Below are positions 27,038 to 37,365 of a stretch of 64,000 bases of DNA, in pieces (position 1 is the first letter of the stretch; the number at the start of each line of letters is the position of its first letter). The notes under the pieces were generated by a model that worked only from the letters and a program-made list of their open reading frames with translations, did not search any database and was not told where the DNA came from. The position numbers were made by a program, and so were the translations under genes. The DNA comes from Methylophilus medardicus (GTDB lineage Bacteria > Pseudomonadota > Gammaproteobacteria > Burkholderiales > Methylophilaceae), in NCBI RefSeq assembly GCF_006363955.1, contig NZ_CP040948.1, positions 1,054,001-1,118,000 on the forward strand, read 5' to 3'.

Positions 27038-28471
27038 TTATTTTTTGGTTTTGTTTTGCTCATTGCGCTGTTTAAGCTTGGCACGCATCTCGTTTTTACG
27101 GCGGCGCATCGTCACTAACCCTTCGCCTTTTTTGCGCTCATCCTCTTTATCAAACGGATTTTCGCCCTGATTGTATTGCACGCGCAGAGGTGTGCCTACC
27201 AGTTGAAAGGCTTTGCGGAAAATGCCTTCCAGGTAACGGGTGTAGCTCGCTTTAATGCCATCCACATGATTGCCGTGCACGACAACAATCGGTGGATTGC
27301 TTCCGCCTTGGTGGGCGTAGCGTAACTTGGGACGAATGCCGCGGGTGATCGGCGGCTGATGTTGCGTGGTGGCTTCCCCGAGAACTCGAGTGAGTTGTGG
27401 GGTGGCGAGTTTACTCATGGCAGCTTTAAAGGCGACATCGACCGAGGCCAATAGCTCATTGAGGCCTTTTTTACGCAAAGCTGAGATATAGTGAAACTTA
27501 GCAAAATCCAAAAACTGCAGTTTGCGATCAATTTCACGCTTGATCCACTCGCGTTCGTCATCTTGCAGGCCATCCCATTTGTTGATGGCAACGACCAACG
27601 CGCGGCCAGCGTCAACAATATAAGCGGCGACGTGCGCATCTTGCTCAGTGATTCCATCCTTAGCATCAACGACGAGAATCGCCACATTGGCGTCTTCAAT
27701 TGCCTGCATAGTTTTCACTACAGAAAATTTTTCCACCGCTTCGAACACTTTGCCGCGTTTACGCACACCAGCGGTGTCAATAATGGTGTAATGCTTGCCA
27801 TTTTTTTCAAGCGCGATTTCAATCGAATCGCGGGTGGTCCCCGGTTCGTCAAAAGCAATCACGCGGTCCTCGCCCAATAATGCATTCACCAGTGTCGATT
27901 TACCAACGTTTGGTCGGCCAACAATCGCGATTCTGGGCGTATCCTGATCGACGGGCTCAGCGGGCTCTGCAATTTTTTCGACCACCGTTTCTAGTGCTAG
28001 CTCGATTAAATCTCTGACCCCTTCGCCATGGGCAGATGAGATCGACAGGGGTTCACCCATGCCTAGTTCATGAAAGTCCGCGCTGACGATGGCTTTGCGC
28101 ATGCCTTCGGTTTTGTTCACTGCCAGTAGGACGGGGCGTTGTGCTTTGCGCAATGTTTGTGCAATGGTGAATTCTTGTGGCGTGAGCCCGGCACGGGCAT
28201 CCACCAAAAAGATAATGACATCGGCTTCATCGATGGCGAGCAGGGTTTGCTTAGCCATTTCTTTGAGAATGCCGGTATCCGCGGTGGGCTCAAAGCCACC
28301 GGTATCAATCACCAGATAGGGTTGACTTGCCCCCATGCCACGTCCGTAGTGGCGATCTCGCGTTAGGCCAGGTAAATCTGCAACCAGTGCATCACGCGAT
28401 CTGGTTAAGCGATTAAAAAGGGTAGATTTGCCGACATTGGGTCGGCCGACAAGTACGATGGTAGGTAGCAT
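27038..28471 (-). CDS. der: Ribosome biogenesis GTPase Der (EngA)
   Basis: A 477-residue protein with two tandem G domains and a C-terminal KH-like domain, required for 50S assembly. The P-loops are [14 protein letters not shown] at residue 8 and [14 protein letters not shown] at about 183. NKTEG and NKWDG are the G4 motifs. The C-terminus is Lys/Arg-rich. It shares one base with the end of bamB upstream, in the conserved bamB-der order. Confidence 0.97.
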   Translation of the reverse strand: MLPTIVLVGRPNVGKSTLFNRLTRSRDALVADLPGLTRDRHYGRGMGASQPYLVIDTGGFEPTADTGILKEMAKQTLLAIDEADVIIFLVDARAGLTPQEFTIAQTLRKAQRPVLLAVNKTEGMRKAIVSADFHELGMGEPLSISSAHGEGVRDLIELALETVVEKIAEPAEPVDQDTPRIAIVGRPNVGKSTLVNALLGEDRVIAFDEPGTTRDSIEIALEKNGKHYTIIDTAGVRKRGKVFEAVEKFSVVKTMQAIEDANVAILVVDAKDGITEQDAHVAAYIVDAGRALVVAINKWDGLQDDEREWIKREIDRKLQFLDFAKFHYISALRKKGLNELLASVDVAFKAAMSKLATPQLTRVLGEATTQHQPPITRGIRPKLRYAHQGGSNPPIVVVHGNHVDGIKASYTRYLEGIFRKAFQLVGTPLRVQYNQGENPFDKEDERKKGEGLVTMRRRKNEMRAKLKQRNEQNKTKK

Positions 28472-29682
28472 TATTTATATGTGACTGCGTAAAGGTGGCC
28501 GTCACGCGATTGCGCAAAGAATTGGTTGGCATTACTGCCTGCAATCAGCGACATAATAGGTTTTGAACCCAATTGTAGCCTGCCAACAAAACTGCCATCA
28601 TCCTGGCTGAGTAAATGGATATAGCCCTCAAGGTCGCCCACAGCAACGATGTTGCTCAGTGGTAAAGGCACGGTCAGGTTACGATAACCGAGATTGCCTT
28701 GGCGCCAGAAGGTTTTGCCATTGGTACTGTCGAGAGAATAAACTGAACCAATGGTATGACTTAAATATACTTTATTGTTTTCTTCTGTGAGACCGACGTA
28801 GCTTGAAATATCACGGTTCCAGAGAATTTGTCCGCGCTGACGGTCTACCGCCGCAACTTTGCCTTGATAGGCGACCACATACACCACCGGGCCATCAACA
28901 AATGGCAGGCTGGTGATGTCGGCAATACGCTCGATTTCGGTCACGCCTTTGGGTTGGGCAACAGTCGCCTCCCACACCAATTTACCATTGTCTGCACGGA
29001 TCGAGATCAGCTTGCCACCGGGGAAGCCTGCGTATACTGCGCCGCCATCCACCACAATGCCAGCCTGTGTTTTCAGCGAGAGGGAGGGGGTGGCGCGCTC
29101 GTAAGACCACTTTCGACGACCGTCAGCGGCATCAATGCCGTAAATATGGTGGTCGGTGGTGCGCACGATCACCGTGCCATCATAATAGCGCGGCTGTCCT
29201 TGTACCTCGCTACTTAATACGGCACTCCATAATTTTTTGCCATTGACATTTAATGCATATAAATGGCCTTTGCTGGTGCCGGCCAACACCAAGCCGCCCC
29301 CTAAACTGACGCCGCTACTAATAGGTTCGCCGAGCTCGGTTTCCCATATTTTTTTGCCGCTGTCAGCGGACAATTGCATAACGCTACCTTCGGCATTCAC
29401 CGCATACAAAAGGTTATCTGCCACCACAGGGGCATAAGTAAAACGCCCCGCTTCACCAATATCGGCTGTCCAAAGGACGCGTGTTTCGTAGGAGGATTTG
29501 ATCTCTTCAAGCTCTACCGGCGGATTCGCCGGTTCTGCGCCAAAAATGCTCTCGCTTAGGTTGGTTTTAACGTCATTAAACGCGGTACAGGCTGACAGCC
29601 CGCTAACAAGTAGCAGTAGGCAACCGAGGGAGGCATGCTTGAATAGAGGCGATGGAATGCGCAGGCGAGAGCTAAACATCAT
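28471..29682 (-). CDS. bamB: Outer membrane assembly lipoprotein BamB
   Basis: A 403-residue eight-bladed beta-propeller lipoprotein of the BAM complex. The lipobox GLSAC is at about residue 32. Repeated propeller strands have the form [24 protein letters not shown] and [15 protein letters not shown] tandem ATG at the start leaves a two-residue ambiguity. It lies between yfgM (6-base gap) and der (abutting), the usual order. Confidence 0.95.
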   Translation of the reverse strand: MMFSSRLRIPSPLFKHASLGCLLLLVSGLSACTAFNDVKTNLSESIFGAEPANPPVELEEIKSSYETRVLWTADIGEAGRFTYAPVVADNLLYAVNAEGSVMQLSADSGKKIWETELGEPISSGVSLGGGLVLAGTSKGHLYALNVNGKKLWSAVLSSEVQGQPRYYDGTVIVRTTDHHIYGIDAADGRRKWSYERATPSLSLKTQAGIVVDGGAVYAGFPGGKLISIRADNGKLVWEATVAQPKGVTEIERIADITSLPFVDGPVVYVVAYQGKVAAVDRQRGQILWNRDISSYVGLTEENNKVYLSHTIGSVYSLDSTNGKTFWRQGNLGYRNLTVPLPLSNIVAVGDLEGYIHLLSQDDGSFVGRLQLGSKPIMSLIAGSNANQFFAQSRDGHLYAVTYK

Positions 29683-29688
29683 CGCGCG

Positions 29689-30327
29689 TTATCCCAAAGC
29701 GTCCAGTTTTTGCTGGGTCAGGTAAAACAATTTGCCTTCTGGATCTAAACCCTGCAATGCTTTGTTGTAAGCTTCCTTGGCTTCTTTTTCTTGCTTGCTA
29801 GCCATCAAGATATCACCAAGCAGGGCATTTTTAATGCCATCAAAGCCTTTGTCATCAATGGTGCTCAAGGTCTTTTTGGCCTCATCAAGCGCATTACGCT
29901 CAATTTGCAAACCGGCAATTTCAATCGCTGCCATATGCTTGATTGCGGGTTCTTTGGCTTCAGTCAGCGCCCAACGCAATTGTTTTTCAGCAGCCTCAGA
30001 TTGTTTTGCTTCGTGCAGCGCACGGGCAGCAAATAATGCAGCACGGCCAGCGTAGGGCGTCATGCTGTAATCGGCTGCAATCGCTTGTGCATCCGTACTG
30101 ATTTGCTCGGCTTTTTTGCTATCCACCTCGGATAACGGCGTGCTGATCAATGTTTGGTAGGCGGTGGATGCATCTGTTGATTTGCTGTTCATCCAAGTTT
30201 GATACGCTTGCCAGCCGCCATAAGAGAGGGCAGCTACGATCACTAACCGAGTCACCAGTTTGCCATTTTTGTTCCACCAGGCTCTAAATTCGTCGAGTTG
30301 TTCCTGTTCTTCCAAATCGTATGCCAT
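29689..30327 (-). CDS. yfgM: YfgM-like tetratricopeptide membrane protein
   Basis: A 212-residue protein with one N-terminal helix at about residues 25-45 (LVTRLVIVAALSYGGWQAY) after the conserved EEQEQLDEFRAWWNKNGK segment of YfgM. TPR-like helices follow (AALFAARALHEAKQSEAA, then GDILMASKQEKEAKEAYNKAL). In E. coli YfgM associates with the Sec translocon and PpiD. It precedes bamB as in other proteobacteria, but hisS, its usual upstream neighbour, is separated here by three inserted genes. Confidence 0.92.
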   Translation of the reverse strand: MAYDLEEQEQLDEFRAWWNKNGKLVTRLVIVAALSYGGWQAYQTWMNSKSTDASTAYQTLISTPLSEVDSKKAEQISTDAQAIAADYSMTPYAGRAALFAARALHEAKQSEAAEKQLRWALTEAKEPAIKHMAAIEIAGLQIERNALDEAKKTLSTIDDKGFDGIKNALLGDILMASKQEKEAKEAYNKALQGLDPEGKLFYLTQQKLDALG

Positions 30328-30367
30328 TGCAAAGTTCCTGCGTGTTCTTATTGATTGAGGGGTAAGA

Positions 30368-31177
30368 TTAAGCGCCTACAGCGCGTAACCCATGACCGGG
30401 GATCGCGCTGAGTAACTGTTGTGTATATTTTTGCTGGGAAGCATTATAAATGGTTTCTACGCTTCCTTGCTCAATTACTTTGCCTTTTTGCATCACCAAA
30501 ACGTCATCTGCGATGTGTCTTACTACGCGTAAATCATGGGTGATGAACAAATAACTGAGGCCCATTTCATGCTGTAATTGCTTGAGTAAGAGCAGAATCT
30601 GCGCCTGCACAGAAACGTCGAGTGCTGACACAGGTTCATCACAAATCAGTAGTTTTGGTTGCAGAATGAGCGCGCGCGCAATGCCGATACGCTGACGCTG
30701 ACCACCAGAGAACTGATGCGGATATTTCTGCGCATCCTCGGCTTGCAAGCCCACTTTTTTGAGCATTTGGATGACTTGCTCAGTTTGCGCCTGCGGCGTG
30801 CCAATCCGATGGATGACCAAGCCCTCTGCAATGATTTCACCGACGCGCATTCTTGGATTGAGTGACGCAAACGGGTCTTGAAACACCATTTGCATATGTC
30901 TGCGCGCGGCACGCAATGCAGACTTGTCTAGCGCCAAAAAGTCCTGACCATCGAATATGACTTCACCACTATCCAGCGGTAACAAACGCAACAGGCCCCG
31001 GGCCAACGTTGATTTGCCACTGCCGGATTCACCGACCACAGCCAGTGTCGTTCCCCGCTTGAGTTGTAGGCTGACATCCTCCAACGCATGAATGGTGTTG
31101 GTTTGAAGACCGAGCGTGCCGGTGCGCTGGCGATAGGTTTTATTCAGGTGGCGTGCTTCTAGCAAAATATCAGACAT
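30368..31177 (-). CDS. Peptide-type ABC transporter ATPase (OppF/DppF-like)
   Basis: A 269-residue ABC ATPase of the nickel/peptide importer class. Walker A is GESGSGKSTLARG, the Q-loop is MVFQDPFASLNPR, the signature is FSGGQRQRIGIARAL, Walker B is LLICDEPVSALD, and the switch is ITHDLRVV. The ARHLNKTY N-terminus and the QKYTQQLLSAIP end match DppF/OppF. It follows the DppD-like gene with a 10-base gap. No permease or binding-protein gene is adjacent, so the pair is an orphan ATPase module here. Confidence 0.9.
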   Translation of the reverse strand: MSDILLEARHLNKTYRQRTGTLGLQTNTIHALEDVSLQLKRGTTLAVVGESGSGKSTLARGLLRLLPLDSGEVIFDGQDFLALDKSALRAARRHMQMVFQDPFASLNPRMRVGEIIAEGLVIHRIGTPQAQTEQVIQMLKKVGLQAEDAQKYPHQFSGGQRQRIGIARALILQPKLLICDEPVSALDVSVQAQILLLLKQLQHEMGLSYLFITHDLRVVRHIADDVLVMQKGKVIEQGSVETIYNASQQKYTQQLLSAIPGHGLRAVGA

Positions 31178-31187
31178 GGCGGTTCCA

Positions 31188-32012
31188 TCAATTTGGCGTT
31201 AACCAGTCATAGGTCATGGGCTGTAAAACTTTTTTGCCCTCAGCGTCAGGGACACAGGCCAGTAGCGCACGTGTATAGGGGTGTTGCGGTGAGTGCAGGA
31301 CTTGCGCCACACTGCCGGATTCAACGATTTCGCCTCTGAACATCACGATGACCTCATCAGCAATGTCAGCGACCACCCCAAAATCATGGGTAATGAACAG
31401 CATTGCCATGTGCATTCTATCTTTCAATGCATTGAGCAACTGTAATACTTGCGCTTGTACCGTTACATCTAGCGCGGTGGTGGGCTCATCAGCAATCAGT
31501 AATGCAGGTTCACACGCAATACTCATGGCAATCATCACGCGCTGGCGCTGACCGCCTGAGAGCTCGTCGGGGTAGCTGTTTGCCCGGTTAGGGTCAATGC
31601 CGACTTGGTCTAGCAAGGCAGCAACCTTTTGTTTGAGTGCTGCACCTTTTAAACCAAGATGCGTTTGCAGCGGCTCACCAATCTGAAAACCGATGGTGAG
31701 TACCGGATTGAGTGAGGTCATGGGCTCTTGAAAAATCATGCCCATTTTTTGGCCGCGTAAGTGCTGCATCGCAGTCTCATCATAATGGCTGATGTCTTGC
31801 CCCTCAAAAAAAATCTGCCCCTGCATGCGTAATTGTGGGGATAAAAGCTTCATGATGCTGAGTGCGGTTAAACTTTTTCCGCTACCAGATTCGCCGACGA
31901 TGCAGGTAGTTTTACCACGTGCCAGTGTCAGCGAAACCTGATTCACCAGCTTGCGTTCAGGCGCGTGGGCCGGGGTAATGCTCAGTTGTGAGATGCGTAG
32001 AATTTCAGTCAT
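31188..32012 (-). CDS. Peptide-type ABC transporter ATPase (OppD/DppD-like)
   Basis: A 274-residue ABC ATPase. Walker A is GESGSGKSLTALS, the Q-loop is MIFQEPMTSLNPV, the signature is LSGGQRQRVMIAMS, Walker B is LLIADEPTTALD, and the switch is ITHDFGVVADIAD. The HPYTRALLACVPD tail is the oligopeptide-transporter C-terminal extension. The Cys residues that bind a 4Fe-4S cluster in many DppD C-termini are not evident after that tail. It overlaps the SIMPL gene start side by four bases and pairs with the next gene downstream. Confidence 0.9.
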   Translation of the reverse strand: MTEILRISQLSITPAHAPERKLVNQVSLTLARGKTTCIVGESGSGKSLTALSIMKLLSPQLRMQGQIFFEGQDISHYDETAMQHLRGQKMGMIFQEPMTSLNPVLTIGFQIGEPLQTHLGLKGAALKQKVAALLDQVGIDPNRANSYPDELSGGQRQRVMIAMSIACEPALLIADEPTTALDVTVQAQVLQLLNALKDRMHMAMLFITHDFGVVADIADEVIVMFRGEIVESGSVAQVLHSPQHPYTRALLACVPDAEGKKVLQPMTYDWLTPN

Positions 32013-32764
32013 TCGATGTTGTACACCACAGTCACCACTACGCGGGCAATTTTATCCACGGTGGATTTATCATAAATACCACCGTAGCTGTTATCGCTGT
32101 CATCGCCGCCAGTGGCCGGTAAAATATAAAAAGCGCCTTGACTGGCAGATTTCATCACGCCCACCTGCACCCCATCTTGCTTGACAAATTCGGTGGCGCG
32201 GGTGCGAGCGTTTTTAGTGGCTTCCGCAATCAATGACATCTTAACCGACTCTAAGTTGCTGACCAGGAACTCAGGCGCTTGCGAGCTCACAGGATGGTTG
32301 TCGGCACGCAACGATAAAATCGCTTGGTTAGCAGCTGCGATTTTGGCCAGGTCTGGTGTGCTGATATGCACGCTCTGGTATCCCTCGAACCCACGTTGCA
32401 CCTGTCGCGGATTGTCGTGGATGTATTCTTCTTCATAGTGCGGGCCTAAGGTTTGCACATTGACCGTGCGCGTATTCACCGCTAAGCCCTGCTGATCAAG
32501 AAAAGACTCCAATACTGCCCGCTCGCGGTCAATCGCTTGCAGTGTTTCAGCCTGCGTAGGTGCAACGACACTGATATTGATGGTCCACTGCGCCCGGTCT
32601 GCTTTGATCGGCTTTTCTGCCAGGCCTTTAACGGTAATCGATTGTTGGCTAGAAACCGCATGCTTTGCTTGTACACCCAAAATAAATGCAGCCGCGGCCA
32701 TGCCTAGCGCCAACAGCAGGCCCAAGGCCGTCATGGCATTAAAAAAGTGTTTCTGCTCTGACAT
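32009..32764 (-). CDS. SIMPL-domain (DUF541) membrane-anchored protein
   Basis: A 251-residue protein with one N-terminal helix (residues about 10-33, MTALGLLLALGMAAAAFILG) and a SIMPL domain starting SITVKGLAEKPIKADRAQW. The conserved tail KIARVVVTVVYNIE is also present. SIMPL proteins occur in the periplasm; related BP26/OmpA-associated proteins form channels or oligomers, but the function is unsettled. The start at 32764 follows a GGGGG-rich site and is preferred over 32785. It overlaps the DppD-like ATPase by four bases, so the three genes form one unit downstream of hisS. Confidence 0.85.
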   Translation of the reverse strand: MSEQKHFFNAMTALGLLLALGMAAAAFILGVQAKHAVSSQQSITVKGLAEKPIKADRAQWTINISVVAPTQAETLQAIDRERAVLESFLDQQGLAVNTRTVNVQTLGPHYEEEYIHDNPRQVQRGFEGYQSVHISTPDLAKIAAANQAILSLRADNHPVSSQAPEFLVSNLESVKMSLIAEATKNARTRATEFVKQDGVQVGVMKSASQGAFYILPATGGDDSDNSYGGIYDKSTVDKIARVVVTVVYNIE

Positions 32765-32790
32765 CTGGCCCCCTGTGAGACACAAACTGT

Positions 32791-34050
32791 TTAATGAGAA
32801 CGAACGATGGCTAATACTTGGTCAATGGAGACACGCGCTTGTTCACCTTGGCCCAACATCGGTTTCAGGCTCACTTCATTCGCTTGCGCCTCATCGTCGC
32901 CTAAAATCGCAGCGAACCTTGCGCCACTGCGATCGGCTTTTTTCATTTGTGATTTAAAACTACCACCGCCCGCATGTAATACAACGTTCAAGCCAAGTCC
33001 ACGCAGCTGTTCAGACACGCTAAAAGCCGATTGTTCTGCGAGATCACCTACATTGACCAAGTAAATGTCAGGTTGGTTGCTCGCTGTCACACCATATTCT
33101 TGCATAAGCAGGAAAACCCGCTCTAACCCAATGCCAAACCCACAGGCGGGGGTTGAATGACCCCCAATGCGCTCTACCAATGTGTCATAGCGGCCACCGC
33201 CCGCAATGGTGCCTTGCGCGCCTAGTTTGGTCGTCACCCACTCAAACACGGTGCGGTTGTAATAATCCAAACCTCGCACCAGCCGATGGTTAATCACGTA
33301 AGCAATGCCCGCCTGATCAAGCAGGGCACATAATCTGGCGAAATGCAGCTTTGAGCTTTCACCAAGGCAATCCATTAATTTGGGCGCGTTTTCACATAAA
33401 CTTTGCATGCGTGGATTTTTGCTGTCCAGTATGCGCAAAGGATTGCTGTGCAAGCGACGCTTGGCGTCGTCATCTAGCAAGTCTAGATGCTGTTCAAAAT
33501 AGGCGATTAGCGTATCGCGGTATTGCGCGCGCTCACTCGCGTCCCCAATGCTGTTGAGTTGCAAGGCTACGTCTGCGATGCCAAGCGCTTGCCACAAACG
33601 TGCCAGCATGACGATTTGTTCTGCATCAACATCTGGGCCGTCAAAACCAAAGGCTTCGACGCCAATTTGATGAAACTGCCGTTGGCGGCCTTTTTGTACG
33701 TTTTCGTGACGGAACATCGGCCCCATGTACCACAAGCGTTGTGGGCCATTGTAGGTCAGGTTGTGCTCAATTACGGCACGCACGCAACCGGCGGTGCCTT
33801 CTGGGCGCAGCGTCAATTGGTCACCATTGAGCTTGTCTTCCCAGGCATACATCTCTTTTTCGACGATATCGGTATGCTCACCCACGCTGCGCACGAAGAG
33901 TTCTGTCGGTTCGACCACCGGCATACGAATATTCTGATAGCCATATTGGCTTAACACGCGGCGGGCTGTGTCTTCTAACTTAAACCAGAGCGGCGTGGCT
34001 TCCGGCAAAATATCGTAGAAACCTTTAATAGATTGAAATTTTTGCGTCAT
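32791..34050 (-). CDS. hisS: Histidyl-tRNA synthetase
   Basis: A 419-residue class II aminoacyl-tRNA synthetase. Motif 2 lies in RLWYMGPMFRHENVQKGRQRQF (in part), the histidine-binding segments are LVRGLDYYNRTVFEW and GGGRYDTLVERIGG, and motif 3 is GFGIGLERVFLL. The C-terminal anticodon domain starts near residue 330. The start at 34050 gives MTQKFQSIKGFYD and lies four bases past the ispG stop, in the conserved ispG-hisS order. Confidence 0.96.
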   Translation of the reverse strand: MTQKFQSIKGFYDILPEATPLWFKLEDTARRVLSQYGYQNIRMPVVEPTELFVRSVGEHTDIVEKEMYAWEDKLNGDQLTLRPEGTAGCVRAVIEHNLTYNGPQRLWYMGPMFRHENVQKGRQRQFHQIGVEAFGFDGPDVDAEQIVMLARLWQALGIADVALQLNSIGDASERAQYRDTLIAYFEQHLDLLDDDAKRRLHSNPLRILDSKNPRMQSLCENAPKLMDCLGESSKLHFARLCALLDQAGIAYVINHRLVRGLDYYNRTVFEWVTTKLGAQGTIAGGGRYDTLVERIGGHSTPACGFGIGLERVFLLMQEYGVTASNQPDIYLVNVGDLAEQSAFSVSEQLRGLGLNVVLHAGGGSFKSQMKKADRSGARFAAILGDDEAQANEVSLKPMLGQGEQARVSIDQVLAIVRSH

Positions 34051-34054
34051 GAGT

Positions 34055-35338
34055 CTAGATGGAAACAATAGGGATTACGTTGGACTTAGCAGCGCGCAGC
34101 TTGCCGCCCTCGGCGTAATGGGTGTGCACATAATCATTCACAAGTTGTTGAAACTCTTCGGCAATGTGATCGCCTTTTAGCGTTACGGTTTTTTCGCCAT
34201 CAACAAACACCGGCGCCACCGGCACCTCACCCGTGCCAGGCAAGCTGATACCGATGTTGGCCAGTTTGGACTCGCCTGGGCCATTCACCACACAGCCCAT
34301 TACCGCCACACTGAGTGTTTCAACCCCAGGAAATTGCGCGCGCCAGACCGGCATTTGTTGACGTAACCAGGTTTGAATTTGTAGCGCGAGCTCTTGGAAG
34401 TAGGTGCTGGTTGTGCGACCGCAGCCGGGGCAAGCAGTCACCAGTGGTGTAAACGAGCGGATGCCCATGGTTTGCAGAATTTCTTGTGCGACCACCACCT
34501 CTTTGGTGCGCGACTCGCTAGGTTCTGGCGTTAATGATACGCGGATGGTGTCACCAATGCCTTGCTGTAGCAAAATCGCCAGCGCTGCCGTTGAGGCGAC
34601 CACCCCTTTTGAGCCCATGCCTGCTTCTGTGAGGCCTAAATGCAGTGGATATTCGCAACGCGCGGCCAGGGCTTGGTAGACCAATACCAGATCTTGCACA
34701 TTGCTGACTTTGCACGAAATAATGATTTGATTTGCATTTAATCCCAAATCAACCGCTTGCTGTGCGCTTTCGAGGGCTGACTGAATCAGCGCTTCACGCA
34801 TGAGGGCGTCGGCAGGCAACGGGTCGGCCAATTTGCCATTGTCATCCATCATTTGCGCCATTTTGGCTTGGTCTAGGCTGCCCCAGTTCACGCCGATGCG
34901 CACTGCTTTTTTGTAGTGGATGGCCGTTTCGATCATGGCGGCAAATTGCTCGTCACGCTTACTGCCTTTACCTACATTGCCAGGGTTGATGCGATATTTG
35001 GCGAGTGCTTGCGCACAATCTGGATAGGCTTGCAGCAGTTTGTGGCCGTTATAATGAAAGTCACCCACCAACGGCACATTGCAACCAAGGGCATCGAGTC
35101 CCTGACGAATCGTCGCCACTTGTGCAGCAGCTTCGGCGCTATTGACGGTGATGCGCACAACCTCAGAGCCTGCCTGCCATAATTCATAGACCTGAGCAAT
35201 GGTGGCTGCGGCATCTGCCGTGTCAGTGTTGGTCATACTCTGTACGAGCACTGGCGCCACGGTCGATCCATAAAGACCACCGCCTACGGGCACGTGTCCG
35301 ATCATGACTTGAATAGTATTTCGACGTGATAGCATCAT
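34055..35338 (-). CDS. ispG: 4-hydroxy-3-methylbut-2-enyl diphosphate synthase IspG
   Basis: A 427-residue [4Fe-4S] enzyme of the MEP isoprenoid pathway, making HMBPP. Cluster cysteines are in [10 protein letters not shown] and [10 protein letters not shown]. The N-terminal TIM barrel has [11 protein letters not shown]. It is about 55 residues longer than E. coli IspG, as usual for the betaproteobacterial form with a central insertion. Its ATG overlaps the rodZ stop (TAATG) and hisS follows closely, so it is tightly coupled in the operon. Confidence 0.96.
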
Positions 35339-36552
35339 TATTTCAATTGAATACGGGCAACGCGGCCACGGGTTGCTTGAGTTAAATCGTAAGGTTGATT
35401 GTCAATCATCAGACGAGTGCCACCGGCATGACCGACGGTTACATTGACCGGTTTTTCGGCCGTGAACTGGCGCTCAGAGCCTGCGGGCAACACCTCACTA
35501 AAGACCTTTTTGCCTTGCATGTCTTCGATACGCACCCAGGAATCCTCAGTCACCTTGAAAGTGAGGGTGGCTTTTTGTGGTTCAACTGCTTTGATACTTG
35601 TATTTTCTGCCGCTTGTCCAGCGGCTGGCGTGGGCGAGCTGACGATAGTGTTTTCGGCCAATACAGGCGCTGTCGTTACTGCTGACGGATCGGCCTCGGC
35701 GATGGGGGGGGCAACACTTTCAGTGACCGGGGTGGCTGCCGTTGCATCTACATTCTCCGGCGCAGTCATGGCCGGCGCCGACCCTGTAGTCTCTGAAACC
35801 GCTTCAGGGATAGGCATCGGAATTTCTTGACCAGCAGTGTCATTGATTTTATCGACTTCTAATGCCAATGCTGCGTCTTTCAATGCTTGTGGTTTGATGT
35901 GATTGATATAAAAATAGGCGGCGACACCCGCGAGCACTAAAAATACCAGCAATGTCAGGAGTCGTTGCGGACGCATCATTGGTGGCGGCTTATCAATCAC
36001 TGAACGGCTCGCATTGGAGCGTACGCTGAGTGAAAGCGGGGCATTATTAGGCGCTAAGCGTTGGTAAGCCTCAATAATCGGTTGCACGTCGATGTTTAAC
36101 AGTCGCGCATAGTTGCGGATAAATCCGCGCACAATACTCGGTTGAGGCAACTTCTCAAAGTCATCTTGTTCAATTGCTTGAATCTGTTTGACGCCCAGCC
36201 TGAGCTGACTGCAAACCTCATGAATACTCAGGCCTTTCGCCTCACGCGCCGCCTTTAATACACTGCCGCAACCAGAGCCGATGGTCAGTGTGGCAGGTGT
36301 CGATGCTGGCGCATGTTCTAAAGCCATGGCAACAGCATATTCTTCTGGGGCATCTGGGCTCTCCTGAGGCTGCTCATAGGCGACAGGCGCTTCAGATGGG
36401 TCGGCTGCATGTGCTTGCTGACTTTCCATGGCTACCTGATAAGCTGGATCAGGCGCTGAGTCTAGTTCAGTCTTACGCTTGCGGCCACGCTTGGGTTTAT
36501 CTGCTGCCTCTGCCGGCAGAGGATTGACGTTAGTTTTGTCTTCGGACGTCAC
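35338..36552 (-). CDS. rodZ: Cytoskeleton protein RodZ
   Basis: A 404-residue bitopic protein linking MreB to the cell-wall elongation machinery. Residues 1-90 are acidic and low-complexity. A HTH_25 domain follows (about 95-165, [19 protein letters not shown], then [13 protein letters not shown]). One helix lies near 205-225 ([19 protein letters not shown]). A Pro/Ala/Thr-rich periplasmic linker and a C-terminal DUF4115 domain complete it ([20 protein letters not shown]). The start is GTG at 36552 with a GGAG site. An eight-C/G run lies in the linker (35704-35711). Confidence 0.93.
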
Positions 36553-36558
36553 GCGTGT

Positions 36559-37362
36559 TTACTCCATTTTGAGCAATTGCTTGGTTTCGTTCGCATTGGG
36601 GAACAATTTATGTAACTGAACGCTGTAGTAGTTGGCATCATCGGCCATTTGTAATGCGCGGCACACGCGGACAGCTAAAAATAATGATTCAGGACTTGGG
36701 GCAACGTTCACACTATTTTGTAAGGTATTCAAAGCCAACACGGGTTCGCCGCGAGAAAATTGTAAATTGGCCAATTGGTAGGCGCTGGCGTGCGCCAAGG
36801 GATCGACTTGCAAGGCCTGAAAAAAATAATTCTCGGCCTGGGTTTTTTGTTGCGCTCGCAAGGCGCAGACGCCGGCATTGTAAAGGGCTACTTGCGGGGT
36901 TTTGTACAAGGGGTTTTTGATCGCCTGTAAAAACTCTTTTTGAGAGGCTTCGTATTTGCCTTGGTCGCATAGGTAGCGGCCATAGTTGTTATGAGACTCA
37001 GAGTTGCCGGGTTGTAATTGAATCGCTCGCTTGAACGCTTCTTCCGCCCGCGATTGGTCGCCAATGGCAGCATACACGAGGCCCAAGCCATTGTAGGCGA
37101 GGGCGTAATTAGGACTGCGCTCGATGGCGGTGTTAAATTCTTCCAGCGCGACTTCGTAGCGTTTGAGGCGGAAGTATTCCGCGCCCAGTTCAGTGTGCAC
37201 ACGCGCAGACTCCACATCACCGGTTTCACGGCCCGCCGGCGCTTGATCGTAAGGGGTGTTGTGCGTGGTGTTTGACGATGGTGATTGTGCACAACCTGTC
37301 AGCCACAGCACTGAAGCCAGCGAGAGCATGACTGCGGATGGCGTGAATAAGGTTGTTTTCAT
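36559..37362 (-). CDS. pilW: Type IV pilus biogenesis lipoprotein PilW/PilF
   Basis: A 267-residue outer-membrane lipoprotein pilotin with TPR repeats. The lipobox LTGCA is at about residue 23. TPR units include ALAYNGLGLVYAAIGDQSRAEEAFKRA (in part), SESHNNYGRYLCDQGKYEAS and VALYNAGVCALRAQQKTQAE. PilF/PilW is needed for PilQ secretin assembly. It sits between rlmN and rodZ, the standard order. Combined with the lone pseudopilin at 4058, it suggests the cell has type IV pili. Confidence 0.94.
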   Translation of the reverse strand: MKTTLFTPSAVMLSLASVLWLTGCAQSPSSNTTHNTPYDQAPAGRETGDVESARVHTELGAEYFRLKRYEVALEEFNTAIERSPNYALAYNGLGLVYAAIGDQSRAEEAFKRAIQLQPGNSESHNNYGRYLCDQGKYEASQKEFLQAIKNPLYKTPQVALYNAGVCALRAQQKTQAENYFFQALQVDPLAHASAYQLANLQFSRGEPVLALNTLQNSVNVAPSPESLFLAVRVCRALQMADDANYYSVQLHKLFPNANETKQLLKME

Positions 37363-37365
37363 GAC

